Shown here: piece by piece, positions 29,868-40,390 of the stretch | Position numbering within the stretch: position 1 is the stretch's first letter | How the letters are laid out: every line of letters begins with the position of its first letter | From: Bryopsis sp. KO-2023 | Lineage: Eukaryota; Chlorophyta; Ulvophyceae; Bryopsidales; Bryopsidaceae | Direction: 5' to 3' | NCBI GenBank assembly: GCA_030272585.1 | Contig: BSYQ01000011.1 | Location: 3,100,001-3,164,000 of the forward strand | DNA length: 64,000 nt | Translations under genes and position numbers: made by a program | The notes under the pieces: generated by a model | Database searches by the model: none | What the model was told of the DNA's origin: nothing | What the model saw: only the letters and a program-made list of their open reading frames with translations

Positions 29868-30458
29868 AAATTGGGTTGTGGTACTTCCGAGTGAAAAAAA
29901 AAGAAATGTCATACGCAAGTCCCCCATTTTACCTATGTGGGGGTTCCTATCGAGAACTGCATACGAAAGGCAAAGTTCAACATTTATAATGTCAAAAAAA
30001 CCCCTCACCCGCAGCCAAACAAAGCTCCCCTATTCTCAAAAAAAGCATCCATTCGAACGAATCCAACATATCAAGCTGATTCGAGAGGACTGTTTTTCCA
30101 CAGACCTCCTTTTCTTCTTCGTTCATTCGGCAAGTTGATTTGCTCTCTGGGTCATCCCCAGACATCACCTCAATCTATTCCCTCAGCTTTTCAGCTTCAG
30201 AATCCACTTCTGAGCAACGCGTCTCCGCCTACGCACCACCGAAAAATACATTAACAATGCATATTTTTTGATAAAACTTGGAGAAAAAGAAAAAAAAAAC
30301 TTGCATAGATTTCTCATTTTTCTTTTTAAATCAAAAGTAGGAGGAATCGATGGTCCACCCCCCGTTCTCCAGGTGACCGTGCTTGCGCTCCACAAGGAAA
30401 CACCATGCACATCACACAGAATTTAGCAACATTCACATCGTTTGCTGATTTTCCCTAC

Positions 30459-30676
30459 CTCTTCCACCTGTTTTCGGAGCGATTCAACTTCCATCACCAG
30501 TTGATCATTGGTTGCAGACATCCCCCCGAATCTGTCTCCATGCTTTTGGAGTTGGCTTCCAATGTTCTTACGGTGGCTTCCATATGGTGAATTTTTTCCC
30601 TCATTTCCGAAGCTTCGGCATCCACTTCTTTGCGCTCAGCCAGCAGAGCTTCGTTTGAACGCTCTGTTTCCGATAT
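30459..30676 (-). pseudogene. Coiled-coil exon with frame change at a C6 run
   Basis: Minus-strand exon between an acceptor (TTTTTTAG) and a donor (GAG|GTAGGG), encoding ISETERSNEALLAERKEV, EASEMREKIHHMEATV and, after a one-base frame change at the C6/G6 run near 30525, NDQLVMEVESLRKQVEE. Typical coiled-coil composition. One extra G would restore the frame, so this could be a sequencing error in a homopolymer. Its relation to the plus-strand coiled-coil fragment at 10166-10500 is possible but unproven. Confidence 0.45.
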
Positions 30677-31260
30677 CTAAAAAACCATCAATCCAATTTT
30701 CCTGTTGGGTGTTTTCCTTGCTTCAAATAAAATTATTACTGTTGTTATTAGGCATTACTGTTGATGTTAAACAGATGTTCTTCAAATTCTGGATTTCGGA
30801 ACAGGTGCCTGACTCAATTTCGGGTAGCAAGAATTCATGAAAAACAAAAGGTCCATCCATGCCTTAGTTCTACTTCTTTTCATTCCCCCTTTTAATGTGA
30901 CTCCACATTGGTATCTTGCATTACGCTGTTTGTAAGCAATCCCTTGAGATATATTTCTGAACAAGAGATCACATTTTATGGTAATTTCAAAAAACAATTA
31001 AAACGTGGAACCTCATCCTTCACGCCGAACTAATGTCTCAGCGAGGGGTGTGGTTGAGACTTGCAGCATGCACTCTGAAAGCCACCAACACCAGATCTTT
31101 CACTGTGGTGTGCTTTGGTGAGTCGAACCATGTTGTGTTGAGATAGGTTTTCAGTCTTGGATAGCTCTCATTTGAGAAACAGGAGTGTGTGTGTAAATCC
31201 ATTTATTTTACGTCAGAATTTCCTGTTTTTTGCTCTTGGCGTTCAGAACAGATAAGAAGC
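30677..31260. other. No gene recognised
   Basis: Mixed-composition DNA between the coiled-coil exon and repeat copy C. Confidence 0.5.
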
Positions 31261-32021
31261 TATAAAAGGGGGCTTTTAATCTATGTTTTATTTTATCTCA
31301 TGTCTAATCTAATTTTTTTATAATCAATTTTAGTAGTTTTTTATATTTTGTAATCACAGCAACAATTTTTTTATTTTAATTTTTTTCTGTCAGAAAACGT
31401 GCCCGAGTGGGGGTTCTCCCCCCCCGCGGACTGCTTCAGCCCTGATTCCAAAAGTGCCTTCAGTTACCTCTCTTCGACGCACACGTTGTTCTGTCCGCTG
31501 GGCTCCCACCGCAAGCAACGAATCTTCCTGGTTACTCAACTCGGTTGAAAAAAGATGTCGTCTGCCGTGCAAACAATCCCCTTTGCTCCAGAGGGCGCCT
31601 TAGCCCACACCCGCGCCCAGAATACCGCCAGAAACGTTTGCGAGTCGTTTCCTCCAAAACAAACCAACGCAAGCACCAGAGATCGCGCGCACACCTGCGG
31701 CGGAAAGACGAAGTCAGCAACCGACGAACGAAGCCTCCCTTCTTGGAACGTTTCAAACCCAAGTGCAAAAAATCCCCAAGCTCGCCTATCGAACCGTCCT
31801 CCCAAACGGAAACTATCGAATCGTCCGCCAAGCCAATGATGCGCCCCATTGCGATGCGCCAGCAAGAAAAGTCACAAACAGAATCGGTGACTCACAATCC
31901 ACACACCAATAACTGGAAAAATGTTGCACCAACTTGAAAAACGCTGAAAGTCGGATTACGTACTTTTTGACGACACACGCCATGTCAGGACTGTAACCGA
32001 GTGTGATGCACTCCCAGTATC
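31261..32021 (+). repeat. Copy C: third, partial copy of the repeated segment
   Basis: Direct repeat of 23961-24627 followed by 26 unrelated bases and then a match to about 24815-24862 (ACACGCCATGTCAGGACTG onward), ending at about 32021. Relative to arm B it lacks about 190 bp; the left breakpoint is at AACGCTG, which in A and B is one side of an AACGCTGC/GCAGCGTT hairpin. Copy C retains the 17 bases missing in B. All three plus frames of the GC-rich core are open, so no coding frame can be chosen. Confidence 0.9.
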
Positions 32022-32107
32022 CGCAACAACTCAGCAACACGATGAAGAGCCTTTTGTTGACCTCAACGGAACCATAACTCCTTCAGCTCATCTTGTGCTG
32101 AACGGTG

Positions 32108-33310
32108 ATGAAAACTCGCCACACTTGTTGCCAAATGAATCCCCTAGAATTCGACCACGTCTTGAAGGGGGTGTTTTTCCATCTGCATGGACCGGATCTG
32201 GGCCGAGCCAGTTGCGTCTGCACGGGGTGGAGAAATGTTATCGACGAGGAAAGCGTCTGGAGGGGCGCCTGCGAGAGATTGTTCAAACAGCGAAGCCGAT
32301 TGACGACCTTGCTCAGCTGGCGTGAACTGTACATTTTGAAGTGGCGATGGGGGTTTGGAGAGATTTCTATGACGTCTCATAGGAAAGCTCACAAGTCGAA
32401 ACACAAACTGCCAAGTCTGTTGTGCCCGGTTCAACGATCTCCACTTCTACTTCAGCGTCGATGGGGGCCGGCCCTGCTTTTCATGGACGAGAACGGAAAC
32501 TCTACCAAAAGAGAGATGCATTTCAGTCTCACGTGCGTCGCGGCTTTGGAGGATGCAAGTGAGATGTTCGCGACAGGGTCCATGGAGGGAGAGTTGAAAG
32601 TGTGGGTGTTCATTTCTGAAGGTCATCGTTGCTACAGATCGTTCGTGTACAGAAACCCAAGAACCCGGAATCCCAAAGAGGTCGTGGCAATCACGTTTTG
32701 CGGCAACCAGCAAATCGTCAGCTCGACACTGGACAACCAAATCCAGGTGTGGAGTTTGGGCACTGGTAGAATGGTGAATTCGTTCCCAGTTGACGAAAAG
32801 GTTGCTTTCCTCAGCAGCACCCCTGATAACGTGGTTGCGGGGTCGCGTTCTGGAGTTGTCAGGGTGTTTGAAAAGAACACAGGGGAAATGGAGAAGATAT
32901 TTGGAACCACAACTGGTGGTGTTTTTCGTGGCCCTGCATGCTTTGCGATTGACGGGCCGTTGCTGCTTCGGGCAAACGGTAGATACTTGACGATATGGGA
33001 CATCGAGTCCGGCGAGTGTCTCAGAACGTTCGAGTCCAGGCGAGCAAGAATCGAAACTCAGTATGGCTATGGAGGGTTTCGTTTGAAATGCGCCATTGGA
33101 TTCGATGGAAAACAGATCATTGCATCATTTTCAGATGGCACCATCAGATCGTTAGGGGTGACGCTGGACGAGAATGCAACGGGCTGGGCCACAGGCGAGC
33201 ACGTACACCTTAAACGCCAGAAGAGGGTTGCCTTTCGTCGGATATTTCGGGTACCTTTCGTTACGGCTTGCAACAAGACCGTAACTTTCCTGAAAGCAAG
33301 ATTCACCTAA
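32108..33310 (+). CDS. F-box-like/WD40-repeat protein
   Basis: Single-exon gene of 400 residues from the first ATG at 32108 (an in-frame GTG precedes it). Residues about 10-57 look like a degenerate F-box (HLHGPDLGRASCVCTGWRNV, then ESVWRGACERLF); the rest forms WD40 blades with recognisable turns: GSMEGELKVWVF, STLDNQIQVWSL, SRSGVVRVFEKNTG, RYLTIWDIESGECLRTF, SFSDGTIRSLGV. Such proteins are usually substrate adaptors of SCF ubiquitin ligases. Unlike most genes here it has no introns, and its start lies only about 85 bp after repeat copy C, so C may supply its upstream region. Confidence 0.82.
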   Translation: MKTRHTCCQMNPLEFDHVLKGVFFHLHGPDLGRASCVCTGWRNVIDEESVWRGACERLFKQRSRLTTLLSWRELYILKWRWGFGEISMTSHRKAHKSKHKLPSLLCPVQRSPLLLQRRWGPALLFMDENGNSTKREMHFSLTCVAALEDASEMFATGSMEGELKVWVFISEGHRCYRSFVYRNPRTRNPKEVVAITFCGNQQIVSSTLDNQIQVWSLGTGRMVNSFPVDEKVAFLSSTPDNVVAGSRSGVVRVFEKNTGEMEKIFGTTTGGVFRGPACFAIDGPLLLRANGRYLTIWDIESGECLRTFESRRARIETQYGYGGFRLKCAIGFDGKQIIASFSDGTIRSLGVTLDENATGWATGEHVHLKRQKRVAFRRIFRVPFVTACNKTVTFLKARFT

Positions 33311-34090
33311 TGAGCAGTGGAAGGAGGGTGCAGAAATTGTGCTGTAATGAATTTCGGGAAAAGAGGCAAACGGTGTAGAGAGAACGTGAATATTTGAGTC
33401 TGGCGAGTTTATTCTTGACATTGGTTGTGTGAGCACAATCCTGGTGGACTTTGGGTCATCCACCCACTCAGCAATATCTGACCCCCTTTTGCTGAAAATT
33501 CAACCCCTCCCCCCGCCCCCTCCCAACTTGTCGAAACAAGTTTTGGCCACCCAACGTCGTTCGTGTCCGTTCGTACTTTGGGAAAGCCAAACATACTTCA
33601 CATATCTGTGAGCCATGCAAATATCTCTATAGATATTTGCACATGTGGAAAACACCTGCAGATAGTATCAAATTCCTTGTGTCTGTGACAACGAACATTT
33701 TCGCAGCGAAAAAAAATACAATCGTTTCGGATTGTCTCCACAGACGTTTATTCTTGTGTATAGAGTTTCCAAATCATAAAATGTGGCGGCTGCCGCCAAG
33801 ATGTGAACTCAACGAATCCATGATCGCTGCCTTCAACTGGTATAGTGGCCCGTTTCTCTACGAAATTGCTTTAATGGCTGCTGGTGGGAACGAGATAAGA
33901 GAGAGATCCTTTTGACCTGGGTGCCGTACGGTGCTCGGCTTGTTTTCTGTCACCCTGTTGGGAAAGCAGAAGGCGTCAACGACCTACTGCTTTAGAGAGC
34001 ATCTTTTCTTGTCTGCTGGAATCAGTGGGGCGTATTGAGAAGTCTATCTCTTTTTCGCTGTCATCGGCACCCAAGAAGAACGCTGAGCGC
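33311..34090. other. Spacer between F-box/WD40 and MYB genes
   Basis: No gene recognised. Contains a perfect 10-bp-stem, 4-base-loop palindrome at 33617-33640 (GCAAATATCT/AGATATTTGC). Confidence 0.6.
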
Positions 34091-35026
34091 ATGAAAATGA
34101 CCCCAAGAATCCGACGACCGAAATGGACGCCTGATGAAGACAAGCAGCTGAGGGCTCTGGTCGCCAAGCACGGCGCTGGCAATTGGGCTAGCATTGCAAA
34201 AGACTTGAACAGCTCAAACAACCGCGACAAGAAGTCCGTCCGATCGCGATGGGTTTATCAGCTCGACCCCAAAATCAAAAAAGGAAGGTTTACAAAGAAG
34301 GAAGAAGAGATAATTCTGGCACGATACCAAGAGTTGGGTCCGAACTGGTCGAAAATCGCAGAAAGCTTGCCCATGCGCACCGATGGTGCCGTCAAGAATC
34401 ATTGGAACGGGCACCTGAAGAAGAAGTTCAGAGACATCGTGGGTTATGTCGTGGGTGGCAGGAATGCTTGGGAAAAGCACACTCAGGAATCCGTCGCCGA
34501 AACTCCAACGCACATCGAACAACGGAGTTCGAATGGACCAAGTTGGGAGGATGCAGTATCACAAACGAACAGCTACGATAACGAACAAAACCAGGATATG
34601 GACTACAACTGGATGGTACCAAATCAAGACAGCTCGTCGCTCGACGACGGAGAATCAGGCGTTTGCACCTTTGACCCTGCTTGGGGAGCGGAAGAGGAGC
34701 CAAATGGCAATCACCGTGCGTTTAGCCAGTCCTTTTGCCACCTCCATCAACAGCCGCCGCCACTGCAAGCACTTGCTATGCTTTGGGGATCCATGCTTCC
34801 ACCGTACAGCTCCGGCTGCTTTCCTCCGATGGATCCAAACTCTGGCTGGGAATATTTCCACGTTTTTGATCCCACCCCTTGCGAATGTCAAAGGGGGCGA
34901 GATGTTCCATTTTCTATAGACCACCAGCTGCACGTCCAGCCGTCAAGTTCTGAGGGCTGCCCAGAAAACAGCCACCTCTACACTTCCCAACGGCAATCGA
35001 ACAACGACTGGACATCCCAATTTTGA
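34091..35026 (+). CDS. R2R3-type MYB transcription factor
   Basis: Intronless, 311 residues from ATG 34091 (the frame is open further upstream without another ATG). R2 repeat: KWTPDEDKQLRALVAKHG, GNWASIAKDL, SVRSRWVYQLDP, three regularly spaced Trp. R3 repeat: GRFTKKEEEIILARYQELG, NWSKIAESLPMRTDGAVKNH, WNGHLKK, with the first Trp replaced by Phe as is usual in R3. The long C-terminal region is Ser/Gln/Pro/Asn-rich, with Trp in acidic settings, as in an activation domain. R2 has a longer recognition-helix lead-in (SSNNRDKKS) than plant R2R3 factors. Nuclear DNA-binding regulator; target unknown. Confidence 0.92.
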   Translation: MKMTPRIRRPKWTPDEDKQLRALVAKHGAGNWASIAKDLNSSNNRDKKSVRSRWVYQLDPKIKKGRFTKKEEEIILARYQELGPNWSKIAESLPMRTDGAVKNHWNGHLKKKFRDIVGYVVGGRNAWEKHTQESVAETPTHIEQRSSNGPSWEDAVSQTNSYDNEQNQDMDYNWMVPNQDSSSLDDGESGVCTFDPAWGAEEEPNGNHRAFSQSFCHLHQQPPPLQALAMLWGSMLPPYSSGCFPPMDPNSGWEYFHVFDPTPCECQRGRDVPFSIDHQLHVQPSSSEGCPENSHLYTSQRQSNNDWTSQF

Positions 35027-35572
35027 AACGTCCTGGAGCAAGAAGAGAGTTTTGGAATTCAAAAATTGGGGTCCAGTACATGTTTGCGAAATCAGGATCA
35101 GCCCTGAACGGGCTGGAACAAATGGAAAGAATTATATTTCATCGCACAGACAATTTCAGTAGCTTTTTTTTTCTTAAAAGAGAAACGTTAGTTTGCTCCA
35201 AAGTCTTTGTCGTTCAAACAGGAAATGTGAAAGACCTGTGGTCCATCTTATTTTCCCTTGCTGAAATATGCATGTGACAGGAGTGTTGACGTCAGCACAA
35301 AACATTCAGAAAGTCTATTGTTTGCAAGAAAAACAAGAATCTCAAAATATACTTTGTTTGGAGGGGTGGAGGAGGGGGGGGGGGGAGGAGGTCAAGTTCA
35401 TTTTAAATTCTTTAAATTGTTCGGTTTAATCAAATCTGGAAGTCACACCATCTTACACCTGGCTGTCGAATCGCTTTCCCCCAGCGACTATTAACCCGCA
35501 TCGCTGCTGATTCCACCTCATTCGACCACCACAACGAAAAAAATCAAAGAAAATCGCGCAACGGCTTGCAGG
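35027..35572. other. Spacer between MYB and CSN6 genes
   Basis: No gene recognised; contains a G-rich stretch at 35362-35392. The presumed CSN6 promoter is in the last 200 bases. Confidence 0.6.
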
Positions 35573-38500
35573 ATGAACGCGGAAGAAAGCAAGGAAAGCT
35601 CCTCGGGGTTGGAGTTCAAATTACACCCCGTAGGTTTTTACAGCTTTTTTCCCCGAATCGAAAATCGATGTCAATTTGAAGCTACTTTCTGATGGGGGTG
35701 GTGTTTTTAACAATGGCAGCTTGTTCTGATCAACATTGGGGACCACCACACTCGAGTGAAAGTGAACTCAAATGATCAGGCACCTCAGACCGTCTTGGGT
35801 TGCCTTTTGGGTGCCCAATCCGGACGGGAAGTCGACATTTCGAATTCTTTCGAAATCATGTATACCTTGGTGGAGGGCAACCCGGTGGTCGATTGGGTCT
35901 TCTTGCAGGAACGGTTGGAGCAATGTGAGTTTTTTTTTTTCTTTTTCAAGAATCAGTTTTTGCACACCCACCACGATCCGGCTCATTGGCTTATTTTCTT
36001 TTTCAAATTGGTGGGGCATTGCACTGTGAAAATGGTTGAAGTTGGGAGAAAAAAATGATCCTTTTCCGTTGACCAAGAAAATGAAATAAAAATGTGGTGG
36101 TGAAAGAATGGTTGCACGAAATGGCTTCAAGGAATTTTTTTTCTCGAGTGCCAGTGACGAGTGGTGAGTTTTCTTGATGTTTTTTTTTATCGATCAGACA
36201 AGACGGTGTTCCCAAGTTTGGATTTGGTTGGATGGTACTCCACCGGATTGGTCGTCGGGGAGAATGAAATCACTATACATAGAAAGGTAGGCCAGTCAGA
36301 CCCTGGTTTCCGGACATTTTCTGCGTAAGAATCCGTAAAGAGGCACAGAGGATGGCAGGCTTTGTGTGAAACTAAGAATATGCATAGATGAGAGGTTCCA
36401 GAAAACGTAGGAGCAGTTTGAATAGGGAAAAAGTTGGTGGGAAGAAGAAAAAAAAGCATTGATTGAACTACAGGCTGTTGAACAATTGTGGTTTTTGGGT
36501 TTATTCCTGCAGATGATGGAGATGACCGAAAGCCCTATCTTTTTGACGTTGGATTCGAGAATAGATCATTCTAGGAAGGACCTCCCTGTGTCCATGTTCG
36601 AAACCGGTAGGGAGGAGAGCAATTTAGCTGATTTGTCATGATCCTGGCAAATCTGGAAAGGCCTAGGAAGCTTCCTGGCACGTCTTCCAATCGCCGGGGT
36701 TAGTTTTAGGTGTTCATTCATAGATAGGCAGATTTTTGCTTCCTCTGGGGCATTTTCTGGTCTGGTTTTTGTCCAGCGCCATGCATTTTCAATTCAGGTT
36801 TTGGAAGAGGGTTCAGCGAGCAATTGACACCGATTGTTTCATTTATTTGTTTGCTGTTCGTTTGTTTTTTTTCCTTAGAGCTGCATGTGATCGATGGAGT
36901 TCCATCGTTCATTTTCGTGAAAGCCTCCTACTCAATTGCGGTGAGAATCGGCGCGGACCTCTGTTTGCGCTGTGTTGAATTTTTGATGAGAAAACCTCTG
37001 AACATGGAATCCTTTGTTTTATTTCCAGTGGAAAAAAAGTGCTTGGTTTGGAAGATATGCTTCTTTTGGGAAGGAGAGGGGGGGGGGAAATATTTTTCTT
37101 TCCTTTTCAAAACTCCTCGGCAATAATACTCATTGAGTTATCGTTTGGTGTTGTCGACTTTTTTTTTTCCCCTTACGGAAAAGCTTCCCTTAGCTTCTCG
37201 GATATCGTTTTTCTGATGATTTTTTTTCAGAGGAAAGTAAATAATAGATTAGCGATGATTCCCCCCCCCCTTGAAGAAGTTGAGAAAAACAAGAAAACAC
37301 AATTTTGCTGACAACAAGAAGGATTTTCTGTATGTCAGACATCAGAGGCGGAGCGTGTCGGTGTGGACCAGGTTGCGAAAATTCTCCCTTCTGGAAAGGG
37401 AAGTGGTTCCGATCAATGTAGGTTTTTTTCCAGTTGATTTCTTCTTTTAGTGTTTTTTTTTGTTTTTTTTTTACCACCCAAGAAAACTTGAGTCTACTTT
37501 TTCCAGCTTATATACTGATATATATTCTCTATGTAGCAGGGGAATATTCCACTCACAAGAAAAAGAAAAAACTCCATCTGCCAGTCCTTCCACCTCCTTC
37601 CTTTCTTTTAAAATAAAGAGAGGGAAAATTGAGAATCATCATCAATCCCAAAAAAATCTATTATATTTTCCTTTTTTTTTTTTAAAGAAAAAATGAAAGA
37701 AAGTGGGTGGGAGGGAGGGAGGGAGGGAGGGAAGGAGGTGCTTTTTCGTATATGTAGAAGAAATTTTGGTCATTATGACACTGAATGGGATGCAATTTCA
37801 TTGTCGACAGTGACTGCCCACCTTGTCGGAATGCACTCCGCAATGAAAATGTTGATCGGTCGATTGGGGGTGCTGACCTCTGCGTTGGAAAAGATGGAGA
37901 GTGGTGAAGTGCCCTTCGATCATAGTTTAGTCAGGGAAATTTCCAGCCTTATCAACAAGCTGCCGGTGATGGACACCGGAGACTTCCAATCAAACTTCAT
38001 GACGGTAAGGGGGACTGCATGAATTTGCGTTCGATAAATTCCCATGGTTTGTTGGAATAGTTTTCCTTTGTTTGTCTGTTTGCGTGTATGTAAGGATTTG
38101 AACCCGGGTCAGGAGAGAGTCTTTTATTATGAAGAAATGGAAATGCACAGACTGCTACGCCCCCCCTTTTTCTGGAGGGGAAATGCATCTGATGTGGGTT
38201 TTCCCCCTGAAAACCTTGTGATTTGGCCTTTGTTTGAGTGGATTTTTATTAATGGAGATGTGGTATTGGGGCGTTGGTGGCTTGATAAGCAAGCACGATC
38301 GATGGAAATTTCGATTCCATCACCGAAAGCGAGGCTGTTTTCTTGCAAACGGTTGATATGCTTGCATTTATACATATGTGTTTCGGAGGGGGGGTTTGCG
38401 AGGAGATGTCAATTTTTATGTTGGTTTTATGATGGTGTTTGCTGTTTTTTTTTTTTTAGGAATATATCGATGCATTGCTGACGATCCATCTTTCCAATTT

Positions 38501-38591
38501 GACGAAAGGCACCAACCTGGTGAATGATATTGTCGACAAGAGTTTGGTTGTGCTGGAGCGCCCCCGAAGAAAATTTGGCCACTTGATGTGA
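35573..38591 (+). CDS. CSN6: COP9 signalosome subunit 6
   Basis: Non-catalytic MPN-domain subunit of the COP9 signalosome, which removes Nedd8 from cullin-RING ligases; pairs with CSN5. Eight exons: 35573-35629, 35720-35924, 36198-36286, 36513-36606, 36879-36940, 37339-37417, 37811-38004, 38460-38591; 912 nt, 303 residues. MPN segment: LHPLVLINIGDHHTR, GCLLGAQSGREVDISNSFE, SLDLVGWYSTG, ESPIFLTLD, LPVSMFET. C-terminal helical region: TSEAERVGVDQVAK, TAHLVGMHSAMKML, GEVPFDHSLVREISSL, LPVMDTGDFQSNF. The JAMM metal-binding histidines are absent, as in CSN6 of other organisms, and the TSEAERVGVD motif separates it from eIF3f and Rpn8. The F-box/WD40 gene upstream would act in the same pathway, but linkage is not evidence of co-function. 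Confidence 0.95.
37704..37736 (+). repeat. (GGGA)n tract, potential G-quadruplex, in CSN6 intron
   Basis: Seven to eight GGG blocks separated by single A or T bases, on the coding strand just upstream of the exon at 37811. Confidence 0.85.
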
Positions 38592-39364
38592 ATTTTATCC
38601 CTTGTTCGTGCAGAGTTTTTTTGGGTTTGGGTTTGGGTTTGGGTTAGGAGAGTTCCACTTTTGCTTCCTCTTTGGTCGACTTTGTAAAGCTCATATAATT
38701 GTAAGAAAAACTCATGGTTGGTGTAACCATGGTTGGCACACTGTTTGTTGAATGGTTGAAAAAATATTCGTCGAACGTCGTTTTGGCTCCAATATTTGGG
38801 AGAGTGTTTATAATATTCAAACCAACATTTCCAAAAATGACTTTTGTGTGTGTCTGAAGATTTTGTTCCAACTCGTTTTCCTGGACTCTTGTCAGGTTTC
38901 ATCCAAGAAGCAGGGAATTACACCACGGCCACATCAAAACTCCTGCGCACAGAGTGGGTTTTTTTATGGATAGAGTTGAATTCGGTTGCAGTATTGAGCA
39001 TCAGTGGACCCTCATTCTTCTTCACTTGGTGGCGTCATTCTTTCATGTTGGAGACTCCATGAAAACCTTGCTCGACAATCGATGGGCTGTTTGGGATCCT
39101 CAGTCTCTGCATCATCTTTGACGGCTTTGTGGCCTTTCCTCACGCGTTTTTAGAATCGATTCTTATTCGGGTCAACCAGGCCCGAATCTTTCTGCGCACC
39201 CACAAAGATGTGGGAGCACGCGCAAAGATTCTATACGGGCGGCCCACATACCGCCAAAGCGTCCCTGGTGTTTTTTTACTGGCAAATCAGATACTCTCTT
39301 GCTTTCCACCGTTCGGGGGGTCACCTCGATTTTTCCCGTTGTAGGTCCTGCGAGTGTGGCGGCC
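38592..39364. other. Spacer with (TTTGGG)n tract
   Basis: Starts with four consecutive TTTGGG-like units at about 38619-38647 just after the CSN6 stop, resembling a telomere-like or G-quadruplex tract and possibly acting in 3'-end formation. No gene recognised in the rest. Confidence 0.6.
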
Positions 39365-40390
39365 ATGTCAAGCGTCGCATCCACCTCGCATTGTAGCATT
39401 AATTTGACCGCACCTCCCACAGTTTCAGTGTGTTCCCTTTGTGCCGCGGGCTCAACACAACGTGTCGTAGGCTGCGCTGAAACGATGACCGCCAAGAAAA
39501 CCCCCACGGACAATCTTAACATGGCTGCTTTGACGCGTGCCGTCAAGGCCGCCAAACCTGGAACGGGTGCCATTAGGAGGGCGATCCAGGCAGTTATTTT
39601 TGATATGAGCGACCGGGATTTCACGCGGCTCATCATGGCATGCAGAAACCCGAAGCAATGGCAGAAGGCGATTGAGATCATGGAGGTCATGCAGGGTGTT
39701 CCAGCCGGCGGCGGCTCCTCCCCCAAGCCGAATTTCTTCACGTACTCCGCCGTGATTTCTGTTTGTTGCAAATCGCGCGCGGTGGCCGAAGCATTGCGGC
39801 TGCTGAAGGAGATGAAGGAGGCGTCCAGAGATGATCCATCGCTGGCGCCAGACTCGGTGGTGTATCGTCTGGTCATTGCGGCGTGTGCAAAAGCGGGCCG
39901 AACGGAGAGCGTTATAGAGATCCACGACGAGATGATTCGATCCAGCGTGGAAGCTGATGATCAAACGCTGGTGTACGTCTGCTCTGCGATGATGGCTCAA
40001 CGGGACCTGTGCGCGGCGGCAGATCTCATGGACATCCTTCGCCATAGGGGAGGGGCGGTCAACGTGGAACTGTACAATCGCTTCATCGCCATCTGTGGAG
40101 AATCCGGCGATCTTGAAATGGCTGTTGAAATGTTCGTGACCATGCAAATGGCGGGGGAGGATCCAGATGCATGTTCGTGCCACGGGGTGATCACGGCGAT
40201 GGAGGTCAGAGGGGCGGCGGAATTGGCGGTGCAGCTCATCCGCGACATGCTGCGCAGCGGGATTGAAGTGGGCATTCAAACGTACCTTTCGCTTCTTCGT
40301 CTGCTGGTAAAATGCGACCGCACGGACCTGTTGGCTGGGATCGCGAGGATTTCGGGGCACGATGGCGGCGTGGAGGAGATGAACGCTTGA
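39365..40390 (+). CDS. PPR protein 1
   Basis: Intronless, 341 residues from ATG 39365; a second ATG at 39485 is possible. The first ~55 residues are Ser/Thr/Ala-rich with few acidic residues, fitting an organelle-targeting peptide. Then helical pairs of the 35-residue pentatricopeptide repeat follow: FTRLIMACRNPKQWQKAIEI, NFFTYSAVISVCCKSRAVAE, VVYRLVIAACAKAGRTESV, LVYVCSAMMAQRDLCAAADL, ELYNRFIAICGESGDLEMAV, SCHGVITAMEVRGAAELAV. P-class repeats without an E/DYW editing domain. Likely an organelle RNA-binding factor; target unknown. Paralogue of the gene at 41969. Confidence 0.85.
   Translation: MSSVASTSHCSINLTAPPTVSVCSLCAAGSTQRVVGCAETMTAKKTPTDNLNMAALTRAVKAAKPGTGAIRRAIQAVIFDMSDRDFTRLIMACRNPKQWQKAIEIMEVMQGVPAGGGSSPKPNFFTYSAVISVCCKSRAVAEALRLLKEMKEASRDDPSLAPDSVVYRLVIAACAKAGRTESVIEIHDEMIRSSVEADDQTLVYVCSAMMAQRDLCAAADLMDILRHRGGAVNVELYNRFIAICGESGDLEMAVEMFVTMQMAGEDPDACSCHGVITAMEVRGAAELAVQLIRDMLRSGIEVGIQTYLSLLRLLVKCDRTDLLAGIARISGHDGGVEEMNA

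Noticed and set aside
30459-30676. Coiled-coil exon as the missing 5' part of the 10166-10500 fragment
   Set aside because: Both are generic coiled coils; no overlap or matching junction ties them together.
31536-31937. Overlapping ORFs of 94 to 130 codons in copy C, also in A and B
   Set aside because: Both strands are open and the copies are too similar to give codon-level evidence. The ATG at 31555 is absent in copy B.
38619-38647. (TTTGGG)n as a telomere
   Set aside because: Only four units, unit unlike TTTAGGG/TTAGGG, and genes continue on both sides.
39172-39876. Minus-strand ORFs of 234 and 302 codons over PPR gene 1 (also 368 codons over PPR gene 2)
   Set aside because: Antisense shadows of GC-rich PPR coding sequence.
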